A stretch of 5,616 nt of DNA. It comes from Gemmatimonadota bacterium (lineage in GTDB: Bacteria > Gemmatimonadota > Gemmatimonadetes > Longimicrobiales > Longimicrobiaceae). Below the pieces are notes generated by a model. It ran no database searches. It had not been told where the DNA came from and worked only from the letters and a program-made list of their open reading frames with translations. Shown in pieces: positions 1 through 5,427 of this stretch (the stretch's first letter is position 1; every line of letters begins with the position of its first letter). The stretch is from assembly GCA_019348475.1 (NCBI GenBank), contig JAHWJJ010000323.1, positions 1 to 5,616 on the forward strand, in the 5' to 3' direction. The position numbers were made by a program, and so were the translations under genes.

Positions 1-192
1 TGCGGGCGCGCATCCCTCACGCGACGCGATTCCGAAGCCCCACGAACGAGCCGCGCCAGATTCCGACCCGCTCCGATTCCGAAGACAAACTCCCAGCGTT
101 TGCAACGGCTCCAGCGGCCACCTCGAGCAAATCTTGCGCAAGATGCGCGAGATTTCATTCGTCAGATACTATCCTGGCCGGCCCGTGGGGGA
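1..192. other. Downstream intergenic segment, no gene seen
   Basis: No convincing coding region is visible here. Long open frames crossing it on the plus strand are by-products of the GC-rich lipoprotein gene on the opposite strand and have unnatural Arg/Ala/Pro-rich translations. The segment contains three copies of the octamer GATTCCGA (28-35, 59-66 and 75-82), two of them extended to CGATTCCGAAG, and an imperfect hairpin at 129-155 described separately. A gene fragment entering from the left edge cannot be excluded. Confidence 0.5.
129..155. terminator. Hairpin at the operon's 3' end, possible bidirectional terminator
   Basis: Arms AAATCTTGCGC (129-139) and GCGCGAGATTT (145-155) pair around a 5-base loop with one imperfect position: a G-U pair if transcribed from plus, a C-A mismatch if transcribed from minus. 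The A-run and T-run at the ends resemble bidirectional intrinsic terminators. It lies 38 bases past the stop codon of the last operon gene. Inside it, ATCTTGCGCAAGAT (131-144) is a perfect 14-bp palindrome, so a protein-binding site is an alternative. The T-tract is short, so the terminator call is tentative. Confidence 0.35.
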
Positions 193-720
193 TCAGCCGC
201 CCGGCGTGCCGGCGCGGCCGGACTGCAGGGGGGCGAAGTTGCCGGAGGTGTCGGCCGGTACCACCTGCAACGGGACCCACCAGGGACCGTCCGGCCGCAG
301 CTGGCGCAGCCAGGTGCGCCCGGAGCGGCGGTCCAGCAGCAGCGGCAGCGTGCGCGCGTCGTGAATCTCGAAGCGCAGCAGGATGGCCCCGCCGTCGCGG
401 TCCTCGTCCGCGCGCGCGGTGCCGCGGCGCAGGCCGCGCAGGGGCGAGTAGTTGTGCGCGGTGTCGGGCGGCAGCACCCGGAACGGGCGCCAGACCGTCG
501 CCGTGTCGCCCGCGCGGTACCAGGTGCGTCCGGTGCGCGCGTCCAGCAGCATCAGCGCCCCCGCACCGTCGCGGTATGGCACGAAGCGCCGGTACGACCA
601 CACGCTGCGGTCCTCGCCCCCGCCCTCGCCGGCGCCGCCCCGTCGCGGCCCGCCGTCCGCGCCGCCGCCGCAGGCCGCCAGCAGCGCGACCGCCGTCCAC
701 AGCCACCCTCGTCCGCGCAC
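193..720 (-). CDS. Small lipoprotein with two internal repeats, last gene of the PGA operon
   Basis: About 175 residues, family not recognised. The N-terminus is basic (MRGRGW), followed by a hydrophobic stretch ending in a clear lipobox LAAC with the acceptor Cys at residue 17. The +2 residue is Gly, compatible with outer-membrane retention. A Gly/Arg-rich linker follows. The rest contains two similar units, about residues 57-94 and 127-165, each reading LLDxRxGRTWxR, then WxP, then VxPxDT, then N(Y/F)xPL. They look like two copies of one small beta-rich unit. Start choice: GGGAGGGG on the minus strand is 8 bases from GTG 720 (counted from GGAGG) but only 2 from GTG 726, so 720 is preferred; 726 would add two residues. 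The gene begins 32 bases after pgsC ends, so it is probably in the same operon. Its role may be as a periplasmic or outer-membrane partner of the polymer exporter; that is inference from position only. Confidence 0.8.
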   Translation of the reverse strand: MRGRGWLWTAVALLAACGGGADGGPRRGGAGEGGGEDRSVWSYRRFVPYRDGAGALMLLDARTGRTWYRAGDTATVWRPFRVLPPDTAHNYSPLRGLRRGTARADEDRDGGAILLRFEIHDARTLPLLLDRRSGRTWLRQLRPDGPWWVPLQVVPADTSGNFAPLQSGRAGTPGG

Positions 721-726
721 GCGCAC

Positions 727-737
727 CCCCTCCCTTT
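727..737 (-). promoter_or_regulatory. Strong Shine-Dalgarno for the lipoprotein gene
   Basis: The minus strand reads AAAGGGAGGGG just before two in-frame GTG codons (726 and 720). The GGAGG core is 2 bases from the first and 8 from the second, which decides for the GTG at 720. Confidence 0.6.
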
Positions 738-752
738 ACGGTTGTGGGCCTT

Positions 753-1799
753 TCACAGGAACCCCGGTACCAGCCACTCCGCCCGCCCCACCCCCAGGGC
801 CAGGCGCGCGGCCTGCAGCAGGTTCATCAGCCCGAACACCCCCACCGCCGTGAGCCCCGCTCCCCACGCGCTGCGAAAGAACCCCTGCCGCTGCGCGTCG
901 TTGGCCAGCAGCGCCGGCACGAACAGGGTGATCACGTGAAAGCCGCTCCACGGCACCCACCGCCCGTCCGTCCCCGCCACGATCAGCAGCTCCGCCCCCC
1001 ACGCGAACACGGCTCCCGCAAGCACCATCATGCTCAGCTTGCGCCGGCCAAACAGCAGCATGTGGCGCATGAGCACGCGCGTCACGAACAGGTAGGTCAC
1101 CGCCCCCACGGCCAGCGCAAAGGCCAGGTCCAGCGGCCGCAGCAGCACCAGCGCCCAGTACGCGCCCATGATGAAGCCGCCCGTGCGCACCCCCACGTGC
1201 CGAAACACCATCATCCCCACCCCCACGCTGGCGAACACCGCGGGGAACAGCAGGTCCGGCGGGTACCCCAGCGAGGCCTCGTCGAAGGGCGGCGCCTCCG
1301 CCCGCCGGTACCAGGGGGCGATGTGCAGCAGCGAGTGGTAGATGAAGATGACCAGCCCCACGATGGCCGTGTTCAGCAGCACCGCCGCGAAGGTCTTGGC
1401 CGGGCCCTGCCGCTTCATGTCGTGGGCGATGATGCCCGGGATGATGAAGCCGATGCCGTACAGCGCCGCCATCTCCGGCCGCACCCCCCCCAGCACCCCC
1501 GCCGCAAGGGTGCACGCCGCCACCAGCACCAGCGAGGTGAGGATCTCCACCTCGAACTTGCGCCGCCCGTACAGGATGACGCGCCGGGTGAGCACGTGGT
1601 TCACGAAGTAGAAGGTGGCGTACGCCACCCCCAGCGCCACCGCGATGAAGAGCGGGCGGGGGAGGAAGACGGCCAGGTACCCCGGGACGATGGCGCCTCC
1701 CGTGGTCAGGTGCAGCCGCTCGTAAAAGAGCATGCTGACGATGACGCCCAGCACCACCGCCAGCCGCACCGTCTCAAGATCGAAGACGTACTCATGCAT
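753..1799 (-). CDS. pgsC: Poly-gamma-glutamate biosynthesis protein PgsC/CapC, internally duplicated
   Basis: Integral inner-membrane subunit of the PGA synthase, the partner of PgsB. Known Bacillus PgsC/CapC is about 150 residues; this protein has 348 and consists of two PgsC-like halves. Half 1 (about residues 15-160) has the family landmarks GGAIVPGYLA (34-43), YGRRK (77-81), and IIPGIIAHDMKRQG (119-132). Half 2 (about 188-330) repeats them in order at an offset of 173-174 residues: GGFIMGAYWA (207-216), FGRRK (250-254), and VPALLANDAQRQG (294-306). The second half is the more diverged; the VPGY motif has become IMGAY. A polar linker (about 161-182) separates the halves. Each half is mostly hydrophobic with several membrane spans. 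The ATG at 1799 overlaps the last 8 bases of pgsB, and the minus strand carries GAGGA 9 bases upstream, so translation is probably coupled to pgsB. A fusion of two separate pgsC genes is an equivalent description. Confidence 0.93.
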   Translation of the reverse strand: MHEYVFDLETVRLAVVLGVIVSMLFYERLHLTTGGAIVPGYLAVFLPRPLFIAVALGVAYATFYFVNHVLTRRVILYGRRKFEVEILTSLVLVAACTLAAGVLGGVRPEMAALYGIGFIIPGIIAHDMKRQGPAKTFAAVLLNTAIVGLVIFIYHSLLHIAPWYRRAEAPPFDEASLGYPPDLLFPAVFASVGVGMMVFRHVGVRTGGFIMGAYWALVLLRPLDLAFALAVGAVTYLFVTRVLMRHMLLFGRRKLSMMVLAGAVFAWGAELLIVAGTDGRWVPWSGFHVITLFVPALLANDAQRQGFFRSAWGAGLTAVGVFGLMNLLQAARLALGVGRAEWLVPGFL

Positions 1800-3132
1800 C
1801 CGGCCGGTTCCTCTGCCGGAACGCCGGCGGGCGTGCGAGCGCGCGCCGATAGCGCTGCACCGCCACCGGCATGCGCTCCGGCGTGCGGCTCAGCTCCAGC
1901 TCCGCCCCCGGCGACACCCCCCCTTCGTGGGCAAAGTGCTCCATCAGCAGCTCGGCCTGGGGGGTGTGGATGTTCACCATTCCGATGAGCACCCCCTGCT
2001 CGCCCGGGATCAGGTCCGCGATGGTGTCGAGGATGCGGTCCATGGACGGACGCACCGACTCGCCCAGGCGGGTGATGCGGTCGCGGGGAAAGCCCAGCTC
2101 CGTCATGATGTCGGCCACCTGCTGCTCGTAGCCGCCAAAGGTGACCACGTGGTCCAGCCACTCCTTCAGGTCCAGCGCCGCCACCCGCGCGAACTGCTCC
2201 GCCCGCTTGCCGCGGTCCCACCGGTTGTTCAGAATGCCGATGACGGTGGCCTCGGGCGCGTAGTACGCCTGCAGCACCTGAAAGGTGAGCACCACGCTCT
2301 CCCGGTCGTTGGCGGCGAACAGGGGCACCCACAGCACGTCCTTGCCCCGGATCTGGTAGTGCCGCAGCCGCACCGCGCCGACGTCGGGCACCGCCTTCCA
2401 CATCCCCCGGATGGCCACCTCGCGGGGGATCCCCACCGCGCGGGCCACCGCCAGCCCGCAGGCCACGTTCTCCTTGAACTGGACGTAGTCGAACCCGCGC
2501 ATCTCGTCGTCCGTCACGTCCGCCGGGTCGGCGTACACGAAGCGGCTCCCCCGCGCCTGGGCGTTGCGGCGCAGGCGCTCGCGCAGGTGCTCGCGGTCTT
2601 CGCTGGTGATCAGCAGCCCGCCGCGGGGGATGGTGCTGGAGAGGGAGTCGGCGATCTCCTCCAGCGACTCGCCCATCTCCTCCTGGTGGTCCTCGCGCAC
2701 GTTGGTGATGACCGTGATGTCGCTGCGCACCATGAAGTCCTGCGAGTACTGCTGGTACAGCGGCTTGACCGCCATGCACTCGATGACCAGCGCCTCCACG
2801 TCGGGGTCCACGTGGTCGCGGACGACGTCTACCTGCTCGTTGATGGTGGCCGCGCCGCGGCGCCTGATGGGCGTTTCCTCCCCCGCCGGGCCGATTACGC
2901 GCGCCGCGCTCCCCGTGGTCTTTGACACGGTGATGAAGCCGCCCTCGCGCAGCACCGCGCCCAGCAGCCGGGTGACGGTGCACTTGCCGCGGACGCCGTA
3001 CACGTGCACCCGCACCTCCAGCTGCTCCAGGCGGCGCTGGTGGCGGGCCAGCGACACGCGCCAGTAGATCGAGACGGCCACGCCCACCAGCACCAGCAAG
3101 ACGAGCGCGGAGATGCCGGGCTGCACGCTCAC
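1792..3132 (-). CDS. pgsB: Poly-gamma-glutamate synthase subunit PgsB/CapB (Mur-ligase-like)
   Basis: ATP-dependent amide ligase that, with PgsC, polymerises glutamate through its gamma-carboxyl group at the inner membrane. It has 446 residues versus about 390 in Bacillus. An N-terminal membrane anchor (residues 6-23) is followed by a basic stretch and then the Mur-ligase-like ATPase core: P-loop GVRGKCT (46-52), SKTTG (70-74), ECMAV (119-123), NVREDHQEEMG (144-154), FAAND (272-276), NNRWDRGKRAEQFA (302-315), and GMVNIH (384-389). These match the order of Bacillus PgsB landmarks such as GIRGKSTVTR, SECMAV, LEDHMDVMG and VGNIHG, as I remember them. The last 45 or so residues form an Arg/Pro-rich tail. 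The P-loop has Cys51 where Bacillus has Ser, the position that normally coordinates Mg2+. Start: GTG 3132 shares GTGA with the stop codon of the upstream gene and has only a weak ribosome site, implying translational coupling. The frame stays open far upstream, but that part is read inside the previous gene and is not real. Confidence 0.95.
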   Translation of the reverse strand: MSVQPGISALVLLVLVGVAVSIYWRVSLARHQRRLEQLEVRVHVYGVRGKCTVTRLLGAVLREGGFITVSKTTGSAARVIGPAGEETPIRRRGAATINEQVDVVRDHVDPDVEALVIECMAVKPLYQQYSQDFMVRSDITVITNVREDHQEEMGESLEEIADSLSSTIPRGGLLITSEDREHLRERLRRNAQARGSRFVYADPADVTDDEMRGFDYVQFKENVACGLAVARAVGIPREVAIRGMWKAVPDVGAVRLRHYQIRGKDVLWVPLFAANDRESVVLTFQVLQAYYAPEATVIGILNNRWDRGKRAEQFARVAALDLKEWLDHVVTFGGYEQQVADIMTELGFPRDRITRLGESVRPSMDRILDTIADLIPGEQGVLIGMVNIHTPQAELLMEHFAHEGGVSPGAELELSRTPERMPVAVQRYRRALARPPAFRQRNRPDA

Positions 3133-4097
3133 GCCGGCCACCGCGCCCGCCGGGCGGGGCCCGGAGCCACAGGCACGCGGCGCTCGGGGGCGCCGGCGAC
3201 GTTCTCCTCGGGGAGGCGGGGCACGTGGTGCGGCCGCGCGCGGCGCACCGAGCGGTAGTCCTCCATGCACTCCGCCGCCGCCTGCAGCAGGTCGTGCGCG
3301 TTCTCGCCGTCCGCGGGAAAGGTGGCCGTTCCCAGCCGCACGCATGCGTAGTCGCTCATGCACAGCCGCGTCCCCGCGGGGCGGACCACGAAGGTGGCCT
3401 CGGCCACGGCGTCGCCCACGCGGATGGAGAGCCACCGCGCCCCCGCCTGGTCCGTCTCCGGCAGGATGGCCACGATGCAGTCCTCCTCGTAGGCAAAGGG
3501 AACGTCGGTTACCCGCAGCAGCCCCTCTACCATGCGCGCCACGGCGCGGCGGATGGCCTCGGCCTGCGCCTCCGTGACCGGCCCGTCGGTGTCCAGGCGG
3601 GTGGAAAGGCGCAGGATGGAAAGGGGGCGGCTGTAGCCGCGCGCGCGGTCCACCTCCTCGGCCAGGCGCGTTTCGCCCAGGTCCGGGCGCAGCAGGCCCA
3701 GCGAGCCGTAGACGGGGTACAGCTCCTCGTCCTCCGTCAGCACGTCGCCGCGGGGGGCGTGGGCGCGCAGGTGGCGTCCGGCCATCCCCGCCACGGCGCC
3801 GGTGGCGATCACGAATACCACCTGCAGCGCGGCCGGCAGGAACTCCGCCCCGTTCCAGGCGCCCGCCGCCTGCCGCATCCACACGATGAGCGCCGCGCCG
3901 CCGATGCCGCACACCAGCGCCACGAACGGGTCCAGCGCCAGCCCGGCGCCGAAGGTCGCCAGCACCACCAGGGGGATGGCGATGGGGAGCCAGCGGTACT
4001 GCACCAGCGCGCCGGTGCTCACGGCCAGCAGCGCCAGCGCCGCCGCCAGCAGCACCAGCCCCGCGGTCCTAGTCCACCCCGGAATCGAACGGCTCAT
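3129..4097 (-). CDS. Membrane protein with degenerate GGDEF domain, likely c-di-GMP receptor (PelD-like layout)
   Basis: 322 residues. The N-terminus has about four membrane spans (roughly 12-32, 36-54, 57-74 and 87-106). A linker leads to a GGDEF-like domain at about 140-285. The C-terminal signature RLGTATFPADGENAHDLL (255-271) is typical of the end of a GGDEF domain. At the catalytic loop the family reads RxxD, five residues, then GG(D/E)EF; here it reads RVTD (195-198), VPFAY, then EEDCI (204-208), followed by VAILPET. The active-site motif is therefore lost while the RxxD inhibitory (I-) site keeps its exact spacing. Aligned from memory to PleD, Arg226 falls on the third I-site residue (PleD R390). 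The protein is thus expected to bind rather than make c-di-GMP, as known for Pseudomonas PelD, but it lacks an obvious GAF domain. It lies directly before pgsB and overlaps it by 4 bases, suggesting that it controls or scaffolds the synthase. GGAGGG sits only 3 bases from ATG 4097, a short spacing, and the start lies inside the end of the small upstream gene. The C-terminus is an Arg/Pro-rich tail. Confidence 0.82.
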   Translation of the reverse strand: MSRSIPGWTRTAGLVLLAAALALLAVSTGALVQYRWLPIAIPLVVLATFGAGLALDPFVALVCGIGGAALIVWMRQAAGAWNGAEFLPAALQVVFVIATGAVAGMAGRHLRAHAPRGDVLTEDEELYPVYGSLGLLRPDLGETRLAEEVDRARGYSRPLSILRLSTRLDTDGPVTEAQAEAIRRAVARMVEGLLRVTDVPFAYEEDCIVAILPETDQAGARWLSIRVGDAVAEATFVVRPAGTRLCMSDYACVRLGTATFPADGENAHDLLQAAAECMEDYRSVRRARPHHVPRLPEENVAGAPERRVPVAPGPARRARWPA

Positions 4098-4206
4098 CGT
4101 CCCTCCGCATGAACTGCCGCCGCCCCGCCAGCACGAGCAGCGCGAACGCCACCAGACCCAGGACGCCGCGCAACAGTGGCACCACCCACTCCGGCTGCCC
4201 TTCCAC
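4069..4206 (-). CDS. 45-residue single-span membrane protein, possible PgsE/CapE-type small subunit
   Basis: A short gene between the barrel gene and the GGDEF-like gene. It starts at GTG 4206, with GGAGG six bases upstream on the minus strand (GGAGGGGAGCC before GTG), and ends at TAG 4069-4071. Residues 1-6 (MEGQPE) are acidic or polar. Residues 7-28 form one hydrophobic span interrupted by Arg13. Then come a basic RRQFMRR and an acidic tail DDEPFDSGVD. The positive-inside rule suggests N-out, C-in. It begins 15 bases after the barrel stop and overlaps the next gene by 29 bases, so it is embedded in the operon. Classical PGA operons also carry a tiny membrane protein (CapE/PgsE, about 50 residues), so an analogous role is attractive, but no sequence similarity is claimed. 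The evidence for reality is the ribosome site, the spacing and the membrane span; it is short enough for automated annotation to miss. Confidence 0.65.
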   Translation of the reverse strand: MEGQPEWVVPLLRGVLGLVAFALLVLAGRRQFMRRDDEPFDSGVD

Positions 4207-4221
4207 GGCTCCCCTCCGCGC

Positions 4222-5136
4222 TCAAAGCCGGTACCGCAGCGTCACCGCCGTCAGGTGCTCCGTGAACTCGCGCGCGGGCAGGGTGGACGCGCGGGTCTGG
4301 TAGCGGTAGTCCACCTCCAGCGCGGCGCGGCCGATCTGGTGCGTCCATCCCACCGACGGAATCCACCGCCGCTCGTACCGGCGCACGGCCGCGCCGTCCA
4401 CCACGTCGGTGCGCGAGCCGTAGCGCTCGTCGCGGTACTCCAGCCGCGCGTTCACCCGGTCGGCGGGGCTCACCCGGCCGGAGTACTGCGCGAACACCGC
4501 GGTGCGCCCCAGGTCGCGGCGCTCCAGCTCCGCCCGGTTCTCCTCGCGCCGCACGCTCAGGTAGCCAAAGTGGTACGGCGCAAGGCGGCGGCGGTACTGC
4601 AGCCACAGGTAGCCGTTGTGGGCGCCCGTGTGGTCCGCGTCGTGGTAGCGGCGGCGGCGGTAGGCCGCGTACAGGCGCAGCCGGTCGTCGTCGCTGGCGC
4701 GGAACTCCACCATGGGCCGCACGGTCAGCTGGTCCGCCTTCTGGTACTCGGCGGTCACCACCTGCGTGGCCGCCTGGGCCAGCAGCACCGCGTTCCAGCG
4801 CCCGCGGCGGCGCGCGTCCCACTCCGCGCGCAGCGACTGCGACAGCCGGTCCCAGCGGTCCGTCTCCGTCCAGGCGTGCCCCCGCGCCTGGTACTCCAGC
4901 CCAAGGCCCGGGGAGGGCTGGTACCCCACGGACAGCCCCGGCTCCACCCCCCACGCCCCCGGCGCATCCGCGCGGTTCAGGATGTTGCTGTCGTAGGCCG
5001 CCGCCAGCCACACCTCCGCCGCCCAGCGTCCGGGGCCGCCCCCCTCGCGCGCCGGGTCGCCGCTCTCGCGCTGCGCCGCCAGCGGCGCGCACGCCGCCGC
5101 CAGCGCCACCACCGCGCATCCCGTTGCTCTGGTCAC
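4222..5136 (-). CDS. Arg-rich outer-membrane beta-barrel protein, probable polymer exporter
   Basis: First gene of the operon, 304 residues. An N-terminal signal peptide (MTRATG, hydrophobic 7-20, cleavage probably after PLAA at residue 21) exports it. The mature part alternates hydrophobic/aromatic and polar residues in repeated short strands joined by charged turns, as in outer-membrane barrels. Examples are WAAEVWLAAAYDSN (38-51), LRLYAAYRRRRYHD (153-166), GYLWLQYRRR (175-184), ARLEYRDERYG (230-240) and ALEVDYRYQTR (272-282). The C-terminus LTAVTLRYRL resembles a barrel-assembly signal, although it ends in Leu rather than the usual Phe/Trp. The early YDSNIL motif is of a kind I associate with EpsL-like barrels of exopolysaccharide operons; that resemblance is from memory. 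I count 45 Arg and one Lys in the mature 282 or so residues, which could suit passage of a polyanion, though high GC also favours Arg. Start: GTG 5136 precedes a good signal peptide; the ribosome site (GGCGGG about 5 bases upstream) is modest. The frame is open further upstream, but that part is not protein-like. Confidence 0.8.
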   Translation of the reverse strand: MTRATGCAVVALAAACAPLAAQRESGDPAREGGGPGRWAAEVWLAAAYDSNILNRADAPGAWGVEPGLSVGYQPSPGLGLEYQARGHAWTETDRWDRLSQSLRAEWDARRRGRWNAVLLAQAATQVVTAEYQKADQLTVRPMVEFRASDDDRLRLYAAYRRRRYHDADHTGAHNGYLWLQYRRRLAPYHFGYLSVRREENRAELERRDLGRTAVFAQYSGRVSPADRVNARLEYRDERYGSRTDVVDGAAVRRYERRWIPSVGWTHQIGRAALEVDYRYQTRASTLPAREFTEHLTAVTLRYRL

Positions 5137-5168
5137 GCCGTCCCGCCGCCGAAGGGTGAAGGAACACA

Positions 5169-5183
5169 CTGAGCCCCGCTCAG
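5169..5183 (-). promoter_or_regulatory. Leader hairpin upstream of the barrel gene
   Basis: CTGAGC and GCTCAG form six-base perfect arms around a three-base loop. In the minus-strand transcript the hairpin is followed by the U-rich stretch TGTGTTCCTTC and ends 32 bases before the barrel start. It could be a leader stem-loop or weak attenuator, or an operator if transcription starts downstream. Confidence 0.35.
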
Positions 5184-5238
5184 GAAGCAGATGGAAAAGG
5201 CAAGTCCCATTCCCGCTGGAGATTTCAGCACGGCAGGA

Positions 5239-5249
5239 CACGTAACGTG
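5239..5249. promoter_or_regulatory. CACGTAACGTG palindrome, possible operator
   Basis: Five-base inverted arms CACGT/ACGTG around a central A, in the divergent region about 100 bases upstream of the barrel gene. Its size and symmetry suit a dimeric regulator site, but no regulator gene is in the window and chance cannot be excluded. Confidence 0.25.
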
Positions 5250-5259
5250 CGTTTTGCCC

Positions 5260-5273
5260 GAACGCGGGCGTTC
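5260..5273. repeat. GAACGC-GG-GCGTTC inverted repeat
   Basis: Six-base perfect arms with a two-base centre, 10 bases from the CACGTAACGTG palindrome. Flanking CCGAA/TTCGG sequences allow alternative pairings. There is no T-tract on either side, so it is not a typical terminator. A binding site or leader structure is possible. Confidence 0.25.
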
Positions 5274-5355
5274 TTCGGCCCACACCCTGGAGCGACGGGA
5301 TGGGTGCCGTCCGCGTAAGCCGTTGTGGAAGAATGGGTTGGGGATTGGTGCCTCG

Positions 5356-5418
5356 CCGGGAACGCGCCGTGCCCCTGACGCCCTCTCCCGCGCGAACGCC
5401 CGCGCCGTACGTTCCCGG
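5356..5418 (+). promoter_or_regulatory. Nine-base inverted repeat enclosing the leader of the secreted-protein gene
   Basis: CCGGGAACG (5356-5364) and CGTTCCCGG (5410-5418) are perfect inverted copies separated by 45 bases. The right arm runs into the probable ribosome site (GGAAGG, 5417-5422) of the gene starting at 5428, so pairing in the transcript could limit access to it. Alternatively the two arms are separate half-sites for a regulator. Confidence 0.35.
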
Positions 5419-5427
5419 AAGGCGCCG

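Larger units (their letters stand above)
5137..5427. promoter_or_regulatory. Divergent intergenic region containing promoters for both flanking genes
   Basis: This 291-bp region separates the minus-strand operon from the plus-strand secreted-protein gene and is noticeably less GC-rich near 5160-5260 and 5320-5350. Both start codons face outwards, so at least two promoters must lie here or nearby. I see no convincing sigma-70 -35/-10 pair. It contains four inverted repeats listed separately (5169-5183, 5239-5249, 5260-5273, 5356-5418). No small gene is supported in it. Confidence 0.6.

Noticed and set aside
576..1988. Long plus-strand open frame of about 470 codons opposite pgsC
   Set aside because: Its translation is a low-complexity run of His/Arg/Gln/Pro with no domain logic. 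It is the antisense shadow of pgsC and of the lipoprotein gene, caused by high GC.
3133..3912. Upstream in-frame extension of pgsB giving a 706-residue protein
   Set aside because: The extra part lies inside the GGDEF-like gene in another frame and is Arg/Gly-rich nonsense. Similarity to PgsB begins just after GTG 3132, which also shares GTGA with the preceding stop codon.
3129..4097. Calling the membrane GGDEF-like protein an active diguanylate cyclase
   Set aside because: The GG(D/E)EF signature is replaced by EEDCI, losing both glycines and the metal/catalytic acid pattern; only the RxxD site and fold signatures remain.
4222..5136. Reading the barrel protein as a lipoprotein because of AAAC in its signal peptide
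   Set aside because: The -3 residue is Ala rather than Leu, the hydrophobic core continues past the Cys, and PLAAQ offers a normal signal-peptidase I site.
3802..5172. Plus-strand open frame of 456 codons opposite the barrel and GGDEF-like genes
   Set aside because: Low-complexity Arg/Val/His/Pro translation, no ribosome site, and full overlap with better-supported minus-strand genes.
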